A stretch of 64,000 bases of DNA from Sphingobacterium sp. CZ-UAM (GTDB taxonomy: Bacteria; Bacteroidota; Bacteroidia; Sphingobacteriales; Sphingobacteriaceae): assembly GCF_002000245.1 (NCBI RefSeq), contig NZ_MTCM01000001.1, positions 1,984,001 through 2,048,000 of the forward strand, given 5' to 3'. Shown here piece by piece: positions 44,799-54,095 of the stretch. Position 1 is the first letter of the stretch, and each line of letters begins with the position of its first letter. A program made the position numbers and the translations under genes. Below the pieces are notes generated by a model that was not told the DNA's origin, searched no databases, and was given only the letters and a program-made list of their open reading frames with translations.

Positions 44799-45911
44799 TC
44801 ATTGAAAGTTAATCCAATTTGTAAGATACTCGTTGATTGTAGGAGTAACGAAAATCTCATCATAATTAGCTCCTCCAGTCTCCTCAGCAGGCATTATGGT
44901 ACATATTATTCTTTCACCTGGAAGAAAAAAAGCAGGATCTGGATTTTGGAAAAAGAACATCCCATAATTTCCAATCCCTAATTTCACTTTTTTACCTAAG
45001 TTGTTACTTGTAAAACTAGGTTCGTTCGTTCCTTTTTTTACAAAATCAAATGTGTAATATTCTGAATCTGAAATCGGGGGCAGCTCCATAGTTACAAACG
45101 ATGGTTTAGCAGGAATTGTAAATCGCAATTCAGGGCTTGTTTTTTTGACATCAGTCGTGTTCAAATTTCGAATATAAGCGAGCAAATCCACATCGCCACC
45201 AATAAACTTAGTTTCGATAGTATTTACATTTGTCAGCAGCTTAAAGGTCACGGACATCCCTTTTGGGTTTTTCAAAGCTGGAATAGTCAGATTTTCTAAT
45301 AATTCGTTTCCTTCAAGATAGAATTTCAAGAACCTATTACTGTCGGCTTCTGTTATGGTTTTTGTTAGCAGAACTTCCTTTCCTCCTTTTTTCTTTACAG
45401 TGAGTACCCTTTTTTGATCTTTGTTGATCGGTATTGTTATTTGATCCTGTATTGGTTCTTCAAATGGACTCTGATACTTTAATACATCATCTAAGTACAG
45501 ATCCAATTTATCTTTCGTATAGATTCTCAGATTATACTGTATACCAACATCATATATCTCGCCTTTATCATAATAAATTCTCAATACATTACTAAAATTT
45601 GTTCCATCAATACTATAGGTTTTCAATATTTCAGATTTTCCTTTTTCCCTAATATAAACCTTTCGATCTCCTTTCGAAATATTCAATTTTATTGAAACTG
45701 GCAAGCTATTGTTCTGCTCTCCTGTACTGGCAATGACAGCATTATCATAAAAAAACTCCAGAGGTACAGAAGTTGAACCAGCAAAAGAAATTTCCGCAAT
45801 TTTGGGAGTATTTGATTCAAAGAGTTCGCCCTTTTTACAAGCTTGTAAAAGAACCATCATGAATACGAATAAATGCAATAATTTAAATATGGGTTTTTTC
45901 ATATTTTTCAT
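44799..45911 (-). CDS. Surface lipoprotein of the TonB-receptor operon, family unknown
   Basis: 370 residues with a lipoprotein signal ending MVLLQAC (Cys25), followed by KKGELFES. Met1 and Met4 are both possible starts. The mature part is beta-rich with repeated short extracellular-type modules (STSVPLEFFYDNAVI, KVYIREKGKSEILKTYSI, LDLYLDDVLKYQ, KRVLTVKKKGGKEVLL, ELLENLTIPALKNP). It may resemble DUF4397-like sandwich repeats; I cannot assign it. It is last in the operon after the beta-helix lipoprotein. A perfect 28-base palindrome ends 7 bases before its start codon. A substrate-capturing partner of the TonB receptor is the likely role. Confidence 0.72.
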   Translation of the reverse strand: MKNMKKPIFKLLHLFVFMMVLLQACKKGELFESNTPKIAEISFAGSTSVPLEFFYDNAVIASTGEQNNSLPVSIKLNISKGDRKVYIREKGKSEILKTYSIDGTNFSNVLRIYYDKGEIYDVGIQYNLRIYTKDKLDLYLDDVLKYQSPFEEPIQDQITIPINKDQKRVLTVKKKGGKEVLLTKTITEADSNRFLKFYLEGNELLENLTIPALKNPKGMSVTFKLLTNVNTIETKFIGGDVDLLAYIRNLNTTDVKKTSPELRFTIPAKPSFVTMELPPISDSEYYTFDFVKKGTNEPSFTSNNLGKKVKLGIGNYGMFFFQNPDPAFFLPGERIICTIMPAEETGGANYDEIFVTPTINEYLTNWINFQ

Positions 45912-45918
45912 ATGAGAA

Positions 45919-45946
45919 CCTAGATTGGCTAATTAGCCAATCTAGG
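45919..45946. repeat. Perfect 28-base palindrome at a cistron junction
   Basis: CCTAGATTGGCTAA (45919-45932) is followed by its exact reverse complement, giving a 12-bp stem with an AATT loop. It lies between the beta-helix lipoprotein stop and the next lipoprotein start, 7 bases from that ATG, so a folded mRNA would cover the ribosome landing site. TCTTTTTA follows on the plus strand, which is antisense here. Confidence 0.95.
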
Positions 45947-45978
45947 TCTTTTTATAAAACAATTTTTTTTAACAATGT

Positions 45979-47274
45979 TTAATAATTAAACTTTACCCAA
46001 AAGTATGCAGGCAATGGAAGACCTGAAGCAAAGCTTGGCTCATTGTAGAAAGGTTGTGATGAAATGCTAAATGTCGGAGCAGTAGCACCAACAGGAGCAA
46101 CAGTATTTGTACCAAGGTCTGTGTAACCAGCAGTAGCAGCCAATGTAAATCCAAATAAGGATGATCCTTGAACAGAAGTCAATGAAGGAGTGGCATCACT
46201 ATTAATATGCAAACCTGTTTTATATCCTGTAATTTTGGAGTTTACCAAAGCTAACTCGGCACCACGACGTACCAACACACCAGATTTAAATCCAGGGGCT
46301 GTTATACCTGTTTCATTTTTGGTTCCTACAATACGAACGTTGTTAAACGTAGGTTTGGTTTTAGGTAATGCAGTGAACGCGGTAGGGTGATTATCAATTT
46401 CAGCGCCATTTGAATCGCTATTTCCACCACTTGCACTATGTGTAGAAACTTTGTTCGCGAATGCGATTGAATTTGAAATAGTTCCTTGATAACCCAAATC
46501 AAAGTCAAACTGATCATCATCATTTGAGAAAGCAACTAAATCCGATCCATTTACACGACCACCGAAGAATTCAAATCCATCGTCTAGTCCCCATGCTACC
46601 TCAATTTTGTTCAAGACAGTACCAGATCCTACACCACCAAGGGTTAATCCATTCACTTCAATATTGTCAGCCAATTTATATCCAGCGTACTCTATACGTA
46701 CATTTTTGATGGTTCCACTGCTTTCCGCATTGTTAGCTGTACTACTGCTACCATAATAGAATTTTGCGTTATCAGCTAATCCCTCAATCAACTTTGTTCC
46801 AGCTGCCTCATTGATCTGTGCATTACCTAATACAATTAGACCTCCAAAATCGCCAGGTTTACCAACAGTCGCATTATCGCCATCCAATAAGTTACGGCTT
46901 GTAAATACGATTGGGTTGGTATCTGTACCCTGCGCATTTATCTTCGCTCCTTTAGCAATGACCAATACACCATTTTGTGCACCTGGTGTATTAACAGCAG
47001 CTTTAATATATGTTCCAGCAGGGATGGTTAGTGTAGCACCATTGGTCACGGTAACCACTCCTTTAATTTCATATACATTACTTGCAGACCAAGTAACATT
47101 GCTCGTGATATCCGCTGAAATAGTTACAACTGGTAGTGAAGATTGGCTGTAATCTGCTGCTGAAGTACTGCGATTATCGAAAGAATCATTTTGTAAAGCG
47201 TTATCTTTATTACATGCTGTTAATGAAGTAGAAGCGATTGCTAGAATAGCTAAAGTTTTATTTAGAGTTTTCAT
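45979..47274 (-). CDS. Beta-helix surface lipoprotein
   Basis: 431 residues from MKTLNKTLAILAIASTSLTAC (lipoprotein, Cys21); the in-frame ATG at 47328 would add 18 residues before the signal. The body is a right-handed parallel beta-helix in appearance: VTWSASNVYEIKGVVTVTNGATLTIPAGTYIKA, GVLVIAKGAKINAQGTDTNPIVFTS, FGGLIVLGNAQINEAAG and long Asp/Asn-rich turns (DGFEFFGGRVNGSDLV, SNDDDQFDFDLG). The Asp-rich segment could bind calcium. Such proteins are frequent partners of TonB receptors in Bacteroidota. Substrate unknown. It ends 67 bases before the next lipoprotein gene. Confidence 0.8.
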   Translation of the reverse strand: MKTLNKTLAILAIASTSLTACNKDNALQNDSFDNRSTSAADYSQSSLPVVTISADITSNVTWSASNVYEIKGVVTVTNGATLTIPAGTYIKAAVNTPGAQNGVLVIAKGAKINAQGTDTNPIVFTSRNLLDGDNATVGKPGDFGGLIVLGNAQINEAAGTKLIEGLADNAKFYYGSSSTANNAESSGTIKNVRIEYAGYKLADNIEVNGLTLGGVGSGTVLNKIEVAWGLDDGFEFFGGRVNGSDLVAFSNDDDQFDFDLGYQGTISNSIAFANKVSTHSASGGNSDSNGAEIDNHPTAFTALPKTKPTFNNVRIVGTKNETGITAPGFKSGVLVRRGAELALVNSKITGYKTGLHINSDATPSLTSVQGSSLFGFTLAATAGYTDLGTNTVAPVGATAPTFSISSQPFYNEPSFASGLPLPAYFWVKFNY

Positions 47275-47409
47275 TTTTCTATTGATTTGTGTTAAAAAAT
47301 TATTAATTTGCGGCCAGATAAATGGCAAGTCGACTTGTTTAGTGCCCTAGGCATTCTGCAAGATTTGTTGGTTTTCTTTTTAGGAAGCACATGACTTGTA
47401 TATGCATTC

Positions 47410-47444
47410 AAGCGAGAGGTCCGTTTCAGCAAAGCCTTTCGCTT
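47410..47444. repeat. Intercistronic hairpin, receptor to lipoprotein
   Basis: AAGCGAGAGG (47410-47419) pairs with CCTTTCGCTT (47435-47444) over 10 positions with one G-U; the loop has 15 bases. It lies in the 221-base gap between the TonB receptor stop and the beta-helix lipoprotein start. T-rich sequence follows only on the plus strand. Confidence 0.75.
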
Positions 47445-47495
47445 TTTTATTAAAGTCTTCCACTTTATCCTCCTTTCTTTTTTTATTTATCATTG

Positions 47496-50400
47496 TTAGA
47501 ATTTATACGTTATTGTTGTTCCAAAGGTTCTTCCGAAGCGTTGTCTTAACATCACCCGATCTCCTTCATCAAAATCATTGCTAAATCCCGGTTTTAACCT
47601 TCTATTATCAGAAATATCTCCTGGCGCTGCATCCGGATTTGTTTCATAACTATTGTAATTATTATAGAACACAGATACGGCATCTAGAATATTTCCTGCA
47701 TTCACCTTCACTTCCAAACGTTTATTTATAAATTTATAGCTGACCTGAGCATCCAAAAGGTTTCGTGGCTTTTCATATTCGGTCTCATCTGCCGTTACCG
47801 CGATGAAAGACGTCTTTCTGCCTGAACGATTAAAAACGATATTTAGTCCGAGCCGTTCACCGATATATTGCATACCCATATTAATCAAATAAGGGCTTTG
47901 ACCATACATAGACCTTGACTGCTTGGATTCAACACGTTTATATTCCTTTGTTTCGGGATCTTGCACATCCACAAAAGCGACTACATCACCCTTTTGCATC
48001 GTCAGGTTTCCATACACAACGATGTTTTTCAACAATAAGTGATCATAGATAAAACCCAAATTCTTCCGTGCTTCAAGTTCCAATCCATATACTTTTGCCT
48101 GGGCTGAGTTGGCCAAGGTATACTGCCAATCATAAGTTCCTGTAGCTTGTGCGTAAATTTCAGCTGGTTTGTCAAAATGTTTATAATATGCTCCCAGTGA
48201 AAGGATTTCACCTAAGTCTGGAAACCACTCCCCTTTCAAGTCCCAACTTGTAATACCTGTGCTACTAATCCCAGTACTACCAAATACGCCTTCAAAAGTC
48301 GGGTTATAGCGTAAGAACTGACTGTTTTCGAGCATTTCAGGACGGATAACGGTTTTACCATATGCCGCCCTGATATTTAACGTATTGATTGGTGAGTAGG
48401 TTAAATTGGCAGAAGGTAGCCAACGAACCGCTGGTTCTTCAGGTAGTTTAAAATCAATAATGGATCCATCACTTTTGGGGTTATTGATCTCCGTATATTT
48501 ATACGCATCCGCCCGCACACCCCAAACCAGACGGAGTTGATCAGAATACTTATGATCAAACATTAGGTATCCAGCGTGATTTCGGCTCTTACCCTTGTAA
48601 TAATCCAGATCCCATCCATCCATTTCATACATAAATCCATGTTCACCTATATTTTCAGGTTTAAAACGGTCTCCGATAGAAATGTATCTTAATTTCTGAT
48701 CGAACGTTTTGTTATCTACAACCATCGCTGCAATTTGATAATGGAATGCTGCACGACGTTGTAAACCAAAATAACCGATCTTTGCCGTAGTCTTCACATT
48801 TCCAAAATCGAATGGGTGCATCACTGACGCTCCCCAAGAGTAATGTGTCTCTCTATTGGAGTAATTATGTCGAGATGCTGGTTGGCTTCTGCCTTCCACC
48901 AATTGTGAATAATCATAGAGAAAAATACGTTCGCCGTTAATTTTTTCGGCAGACAGATTCTGAGTTAAAATACCCATATCCTTATCATCGCGATTGATAC
49001 CAGATCGCGCGACTTCCCATTCTAGTTTTAGATCTTGAATCTGGTGCTGACCAGTTAGCTTATTTTGCAAGAGTGTGGTAAAAGTCGGAATAGTAGTCTC
49101 TCTGATACGATCCGGTTTTCCATCTGGATCACCATCAACATCAATCCCCATTACTCGCGTTATGCTATTATTGAATACACGAGTTACGGTATTTCGAAAT
49201 GAAAAACGATGCTGGTCAATCTGCAAACCCATATTTAACAAACCGCCCCATGTTGTATTAAACTCATAAATCTTACCGGTATTTTTATCAGGAAACTCGT
49301 CATACCACGACCCTCTTTTCGTATCCTCAATATGCGTGATGTCTTGTCGATTGCGATAATTAAGCGTTCCTACAAAACCAAATTTACGGACACTTCCTCC
49401 TTTCAAATTATAGAGACGGCCAATTGTAAATTGATAATTTTGGGATGGTATAGTTTTATATTTATATAGTGTAAAATTATCCGTTGTGAAACGCTTACTT
49501 TGCGCAACAACATCGTCAATCGGAGATCTCGATGTCGCTATATACAAATCTTTTGGAAAGGATCTTCTTCCATCATCAAAACCGAGGTAATCATATTTTC
49601 CTCGTTTCGGACTCAGGAAGTCTTTTCCTATAGATTGCCCATTTATTGAAGTTCCTGCCCCAATAGTCATAAAGTTTTCATTTGGGATATCCTTGGTATT
49701 AATCTGAATAAGTCCACCACCAAAACTCACATTCATATCCGGTGTGATAGATTTCGCGACCACAACATTGTCTATAATAGCCGTGGGAATGATATCAAAA
49801 GAAAAGCTTCGACTCTGCGCCTCAGTACTTGGCAGTGTGGTACCGTCCAATGTCGCGGAATTATACCGTTCCCCTATTCCTCTAACAATAACAAATTTGT
49901 CGTTTATTGTAGACACACCAGAAATGCGTTTCAAACTCTCACCAACATTCCGATCTGGCGTCAATGCAATCTGTTCTGCAGAAATACCATTGCTGATTTC
50001 TGAAGCATTCTTTTGTCGTGCCAATAGCCCTGAGATGCTGGCTTTTTTATAGGAAGATGTCACAATCACCTGGCTTAGTGTATTCGCGCTAGCTTTCATC
50101 GCAATATTTAAGTTGGTGCTCTTCCCGTCAACGATTTTTATATCTGTAACCCGTTGACTTTCGTAAGAAATATAAGTGATATCAATGGTATATGTCCCCG
50201 CTTTTAATTCAATATTAAAATTCCCCTTGCTATCGGTCATGGCAGACTTACCCAGTCCCTGTACGATAACCGTGGCTCCGACCAATGGGTCGCCGCTCCC
50301 GTCAACAATAGTTCCTATCATTCGTCCGGGACTTACCGGCGGGGGTAGTTTAAAGAGGACAACTGTATTGTTGCCTGCTGTTTTAAAACCAACGTTACTA

Positions 50401-50726
50401 CTTGCCAAAAGCTGTTTTAATGCAGTTTCCACCGTGTAATTTTTTGCATGTAAACTCACTTTGGTCTGCCCGGAAAATATACTGCCATCGTAATTGATCT
50501 GCAGGCCAGATGCCGTCTGCAAATCTCGTAAGGCATTGGTAATAGGTACTGAGTTAAGCGTTAAACTCACTTTTTTCTGAAGTCCCTGTGCATAAGCACT
50601 ATTGCAAACCACAGGAATAAAAAACTGTAATATACCGAAGACTGTCCATAAGAAGACCTGCCTCCAAGATTTTGAAAATTTTCTTTTGTTTTGAGAATAT
50701 ATGCTTATATTCATGGAATTCAACAA
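47496..50726 (-). CDS. TonB-dependent receptor with STN signalling domain
   Basis: 1076 residues. A long signal peptide (about 1-47) is followed by an STN domain (about 50-120; VSLTLNSVPITNALRDLQTASGLQINYD, NYTVETALKQLL). Then come a carboxypeptidase-regulatory-like domain (about 135-215; GTIVDGSGDPLVGATVIVQG), a plug (LSQVIVTSSYKKASISGLLARQKNASEISNGISAEQI, VRGIGERYNSATLDGTTLPST) and a 22-strand barrel ending FGRTFGTTITYKF. STN domains talk to FecR-type anti-sigma factors, and one is encoded just upstream. The plug type (GERYNSATLDG) is that of peptide, protein or cofactor receptors more than SusC. Downstream lipoproteins are probable surface partners. Confidence 0.93.
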   Translation of the reverse strand: MLNSMNISIYSQNKRKFSKSWRQVFLWTVFGILQFFIPVVCNSAYAQGLQKKVSLTLNSVPITNALRDLQTASGLQINYDGSIFSGQTKVSLHAKNYTVETALKQLLASSNVGFKTAGNNTVVLFKLPPPVSPGRMIGTIVDGSGDPLVGATVIVQGLGKSAMTDSKGNFNIELKAGTYTIDITYISYESQRVTDIKIVDGKSTNLNIAMKASANTLSQVIVTSSYKKASISGLLARQKNASEISNGISAEQIALTPDRNVGESLKRISGVSTINDKFVIVRGIGERYNSATLDGTTLPSTEAQSRSFSFDIIPTAIIDNVVVAKSITPDMNVSFGGGLIQINTKDIPNENFMTIGAGTSINGQSIGKDFLSPKRGKYDYLGFDDGRRSFPKDLYIATSRSPIDDVVAQSKRFTTDNFTLYKYKTIPSQNYQFTIGRLYNLKGGSVRKFGFVGTLNYRNRQDITHIEDTKRGSWYDEFPDKNTGKIYEFNTTWGGLLNMGLQIDQHRFSFRNTVTRVFNNSITRVMGIDVDGDPDGKPDRIRETTIPTFTTLLQNKLTGQHQIQDLKLEWEVARSGINRDDKDMGILTQNLSAEKINGERIFLYDYSQLVEGRSQPASRHNYSNRETHYSWGASVMHPFDFGNVKTTAKIGYFGLQRRAAFHYQIAAMVVDNKTFDQKLRYISIGDRFKPENIGEHGFMYEMDGWDLDYYKGKSRNHAGYLMFDHKYSDQLRLVWGVRADAYKYTEINNPKSDGSIIDFKLPEEPAVRWLPSANLTYSPINTLNIRAAYGKTVIRPEMLENSQFLRYNPTFEGVFGSTGISSTGITSWDLKGEWFPDLGEILSLGAYYKHFDKPAEIYAQATGTYDWQYTLANSAQAKVYGLELEARKNLGFIYDHLLLKNIVVYGNLTMQKGDVVAFVDVQDPETKEYKRVESKQSRSMYGQSPYLINMGMQYIGERLGLNIVFNRSGRKTSFIAVTADETEYEKPRNLLDAQVSYKFINKRLEVKVNAGNILDAVSVFYNNYNSYETNPDAAPGDISDNRRLKPGFSNDFDEGDRVMLRQRFGRTFGTTITYKF

Positions 50727-50761
50727 TTTTTTTAATTCAATTAATTAGAAATTTGTTTCTC

Positions 50762-50789
50762 GAACCGTTCTGTTGGTCCAGAGCGGTTC
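50762..50789. repeat. Intercistronic hairpin, FecR to TonB receptor
   Basis: GAACCGTTCTG (50762-50772) pairs with CAGAGCGGTTC (50779-50789) over 11 positions with one G-U and a 6-base loop. It sits in the gap between the FecR stop and the receptor start. The equivalent junction of the plus-strand locus has a like hairpin (56621-56646). Confidence 0.85.
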
Positions 50790-50852
50790 TATTTTCTTTT
50801 TTGTTTCTCGTTCGTTGTAATAGCGTTATTCGCTCTTTATGTTGCGATTATA

Positions 50853-51896
50853 TCATGGGCATTCCTTCCTCCATAAGGTGATTGAATTTTGGTCATTGAT
50901 CCGATAGCTAAGCTTACCTCCGCTCATCATTGCTAACTGCTCCATAATCTTCCCGATGGGCTGGTTGTCAAAACTGGCGTTAATACGATAATTATCAAAT
51001 TTGCACGAGCCCTTGATATCAAAATGAATGTTGTAATACCGGCTTAATTTCTTTGTTATTTCTCCAAGGTTGGCATTTCGAAAGCTCAGACGGTTTTCTA
51101 TCCAACTATTAAATGATACGGGATCCTGACCTTTTTCGACAACGAAATCCCTCGTCTGCTGCTCATAGATCAGATGCATTCCTGCGGTCAGATCTGCCAG
51201 TTTTTTTAATTGGTTTCCCCCATTACTGCTCACACGCACCTTTCCACTGCGCACTGAGATCATCTGATTTTTATCTTTTGGATAAGCATAAATATTAAAG
51301 GAGGTACCCAACACCTGTGTGCTCACTTGTCCGGTATGTACAATAAATGGACTGCTAGTATCTCTTTTAACCTCAAAAAAAGCTTCTCCGGTCAATATAA
51401 CTTCTCTTTTCTGTCCTTTCAAAAATTGGTTGGGCCAGCGTAAAGTACTTCCCCCAGCCAGATAAATAATACTACTGTCACTTAATCTAATCTTGACTTT
51501 TTGTCCATCAGAAGTCGTTTTACTCGACCATGTTATGCTTGTGGTTTGCATAGCTTTTTCAGGTTTCTGAAAATAAAACCAGCTCGATACAACTGAAAAA
51601 ACTAATACTACCGCCGCCGCGTAATACCAATACGGTACTATCTTAGCTGACTTTCCTTTCTTATCTTTTGGGAATTCTTGCAAGATCTCAGCAAACTCGG
51701 CCCTCGTCTCGGCCGTCTCCTCCCGATAGACAGGTTCGTCTTTCCACAGATCAGCCATCATCTCTGCAAAGAGCTCCATATGCTCTTCTTCCTGATCTGT
51801 CTCCAAATAGTGCAACAGGATCTTTTTCTCCGTTGGGCTTGCCAGGCCTTGTCGGAAACGTTCCATGATGCTTTTGATATATTCTTTGTCTTGCAC
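50853..51896 (-). CDS. FecR-family anti-sigma/sigma regulator
   Basis: 347 residues. The N-terminal cytoplasmic part (about 1-85) is followed by one transmembrane helix (YWYYAAAVVLVFSVVSSWFYF) and a periplasmic FecR domain with SDGQKVKIRLSDSSIIYLAGGSTLRWPNQF, LTGEAFFEVKRDTSSPFIVHTGQVSTQVLGTSFNIYA split over strands, and SVRSGKVRVSS. The C-terminal DUF4974-type region (RLSFRNANLGEITKKLSRYYNIHF) contacts the receptor STN domain. It passes the receptor signal to the sigma factor encoded 98 bases upstream. Confidence 0.93.
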   Translation of the reverse strand: MQDKEYIKSIMERFRQGLASPTEKKILLHYLETDQEEEHMELFAEMMADLWKDEPVYREETAETRAEFAEILQEFPKDKKGKSAKIVPYWYYAAAVVLVFSVVSSWFYFQKPEKAMQTTSITWSSKTTSDGQKVKIRLSDSSIIYLAGGSTLRWPNQFLKGQKREVILTGEAFFEVKRDTSSPFIVHTGQVSTQVLGTSFNIYAYPKDKNQMISVRSGKVRVSSNGGNQLKKLADLTAGMHLIYEQQTRDFVVEKGQDPVSFNSWIENRLSFRNANLGEITKKLSRYYNIHFDIKGSCKFDNYRINASFDNQPIGKIMEQLAMMSGGKLSYRINDQNSITLWRKECP

Positions 51897-51994
51897 TTCT
51901 TTTTGCTTATTTATCTATAGAAAGACTGGCAAGGAAAGAACGGCTACTCGAAAGAAAAAAAAAATAAATAATTGATTCTAAGAAAAATTGGCAC

Positions 51995-52591
51995 TTAGGT
52001 CAAGGCCAAAACCAAGCACATGATACAGCCAAACGCTTCGGGATAGCTATGATGATAGTAGGCACGAATCTGGCGCATGGATTTTTTGATGTGATTGCTC
52101 ACCGTATTGGTCGAAATCTGTAATTGATCCGCGATTTCCTGATGACTCAATCCTTCTTCCCGGCTCAGTCGATACACCTTCTGTGCCTGTTGGGGGAGGG
52201 ACTCAATCGAACGTGTTAATACCGCATAGCATTCCTGATAGTCGATATATTGTGCGGTGGAATCCTGATGCTGCTCGACTCTGCTTTGCGTTTCAAGAAA
52301 ATTATCGTAGCGCAACTTTCTTTTCCAGGTATCGAGCATACGGTGCCGTACCATGACAAATAAAAGGCTCTCAATATTTTTACAGGCATCTATTTTTTCA
52401 CGATTTTCCCAAAGCTTGACAAATACCTCCTGTGTCAGTTCTTTCGCCTCCTCTTGAGAACGTAAAAACTTATAAGAAAAGCCAATTACCTTACTACGCA
52501 TACGAAAATACAGTTCCTGAAATGCGGCCGTATCTCCCTGACGTAATTTGTTCAATAACTGTTCGTTTGTTTCAATTGCTTTCCTTTTCAT
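51995..52591 (-). CDS. ECF sigma factor, Bacteroidota FecI-like
   Basis: 198 residues. Region 2 is FQELYFRMRSKVIGFSYKFLRSQEEAKELTQEVFVKLWENR, and region 4 is SIESLPQQAQKVYRLSREEGLSHQEIADQLQISTNTVSNHIKKSM split at the recognition helix. The hydrophobic tail AFGCIMCLVLALT is common in this subgroup. It should direct transcription of the receptor operon when FecR signals. The stop of the S41 peptidase gene lies 104 bases upstream. Confidence 0.93.
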   Translation of the reverse strand: MKRKAIETNEQLLNKLRQGDTAAFQELYFRMRSKVIGFSYKFLRSQEEAKELTQEVFVKLWENREKIDACKNIESLLFVMVRHRMLDTWKRKLRYDNFLETQSRVEQHQDSTAQYIDYQECYAVLTRSIESLPQQAQKVYRLSREEGLSHQEIADQLQISTNTVSNHIKKSMRQIRAYYHHSYPEAFGCIMCLVLALT

Positions 52592-52616
52592 AACAAGTAT
52601 ATTGATGGTAATGATC

Positions 52617-52624
52617 CAAAGCTA
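52617..52624 (-). promoter_or_regulatory. -7 box before the ECF sigma gene
   Basis: On the minus strand TAGCTTTG matches TAnnTTTG, 26 bases before the sigma start codon. A TTG candidate for -33 lies 26 bases upstream, longer than ideal. It suggests that the sigma gene has its own promoter, separate from the S41 gene. Confidence 0.4.
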
Positions 52625-52694
52625 AACAGCACCTATTAACCCACAGTTAACAATAGTTTAAGTATGTATTATATAGTTGTTAATACATAAGCTG

Positions 52695-54065
52695 TTAATT
52701 GCTTATTTGTAAGATCTCTTGATCGGTTTGCTCTCGCTTACTATCTGTCAGTATCCGCAGTGAAATTACCGAAGGCTGTTTGTTTACTCCTCGTTTGTCC
52801 AGGCTCTTGCTTCCTCCAATACGGGCGATAGCGTGCTGGATCAAGGGATCATCAAGGGAAGGTAGCGCTTTTAACGGCAGGGTTTCAAGTTCGCTGATAG
52901 GATATTGTGGCACTATTCCATCGGCATAATCTCCAGCTCCCAGCGCATTGGACAGCTTGTAAATAATCGGATGCATTTCCCAAGAGATCGTTTTTGTGGG
53001 CTGCATATCCTTAATTACAAATGAAGCCTCATCTTTTCCTCTGGTCTTCTCTCCTATCGTGATGACATGCACATAAGGCTTGAGGTTATTGATCAATATC
53101 TCAGCAGCTGATGCCGTCGTTGCACTCGTTAAAATGTAAAGCTCTTTTAATTTCAGACCGGCTTCTAAGATCTGGTTGTATTGTAATGTACCATCACTGG
53201 AAGCACTATGACCGACACTTTCTGTCTTCCTTCCACCATTTTTATTACCTGTATAGGTGATAAAAGGAGTATCATAGGGTATTCCGCTAATCAAACCGGC
53301 AATACCTGCCGCCTCAGCAACCTGACCACCGGGATTATAGCGGAGATCCAGCACAAGAGCATCGATGTTTTCATTTTTAAAAACGGTAAAATCCGACATA
53401 GCAGACTGTGCTATACCGCGGTTAAAATCGTTGATATAGAGGTAACCGATCGTCTTGGCCTCCAAACGAAAAATCTCCCGTACTATGGGTTGTTCCAGCA
53501 ACATCCCCCTGTTTAAATCCACAGTTCGAATATCCTTCAGATAATTATTCTCCAAAGCGGCTAAAGTTAGTCGCCCCTTTTCAGCTGTCAAAAATTGTTT
53601 TTGAAGGTCAACAGCATTTGCAGTAGTCAATTGCTGCCCATTGATCTTACTGATGTAATCCCCCCGCTTCAATCCATTTCGGGAAGCCGGTGAATCGTTG
53701 TAGACGTATTTGATGACGGCAAAGACGAGCTTACCATCCGCACTGCTCACCGTGCTATAATCAAATCCAAATTGGCTCCGGTTAGATTTTGGAAAGCTGC
53801 TGGGATCAACAGGATTCACGATATAAGAAAAGCGGTCATCCGCATGCAACAAAGTCCTGAAAAACAGTTGTGGTTCCTGGTCCAGATTGACTTTTAGGGG
53901 GAGAGATTCATTCCACAGATAATAGCGGCGCAGGCTGTCCAATATCCAGCTGTTGACATAAGCATTGGAACCCACAGGATAGCTTGGCGGATCTTTCTTG
54001 CAACCCAAAAATTGAGCGACAAAAATGAAAATAATCAAATTCAGTATGTAATAGGCTCGTTTCAT
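52695..54065 (-). CDS. S41-family (C-terminal processing) peptidase lipoprotein
   Basis: 456 residues from MKRAYYILNLIIFIFVAQFLGC, a lipoprotein signal; the in-frame ATG at 54095 adds 10 residues before it. A PDZ-like part (about 110-190) has KYVYNDSPASRNGLKRGDYISKINGQQL. The S41 protease core has IGYLYINDFNRG, NIDALVLDLRYNPGGQVAEA, the nucleophile Ser in TSATTASAAEILINNL and the base Lys in IGEKTRGKD. It resembles Prc/CtpA proteins, which in Pseudomonas start the cleavage of FecR-type anti-sigma factors. Here it is next to two sigma/FecR loci, so such a role is possible but unproven. Confidence 0.88.
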   Translation of the reverse strand: MKRAYYILNLIIFIFVAQFLGCKKDPPSYPVGSNAYVNSWILDSLRRYYLWNESLPLKVNLDQEPQLFFRTLLHADDRFSYIVNPVDPSSFPKSNRSQFGFDYSTVSSADGKLVFAVIKYVYNDSPASRNGLKRGDYISKINGQQLTTANAVDLQKQFLTAEKGRLTLAALENNYLKDIRTVDLNRGMLLEQPIVREIFRLEAKTIGYLYINDFNRGIAQSAMSDFTVFKNENIDALVLDLRYNPGGQVAEAAGIAGLISGIPYDTPFITYTGNKNGGRKTESVGHSASSDGTLQYNQILEAGLKLKELYILTSATTASAAEILINNLKPYVHVITIGEKTRGKDEASFVIKDMQPTKTISWEMHPIIYKLSNALGAGDYADGIVPQYPISELETLPLKALPSLDDPLIQHAIARIGGSKSLDKRGVNKQPSVISLRILTDSKREQTDQEILQISN

Positions 54066-54095
54066 GATATTCAGGCTAAGCACTCTTTTGACCAC

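Noticed and set aside
44700..44981. 93-codon plus-strand frame after the SRPBCC gene
   Set aside because: It runs antisense through the operon terminator and the 3' end of a well supported lipoprotein gene.
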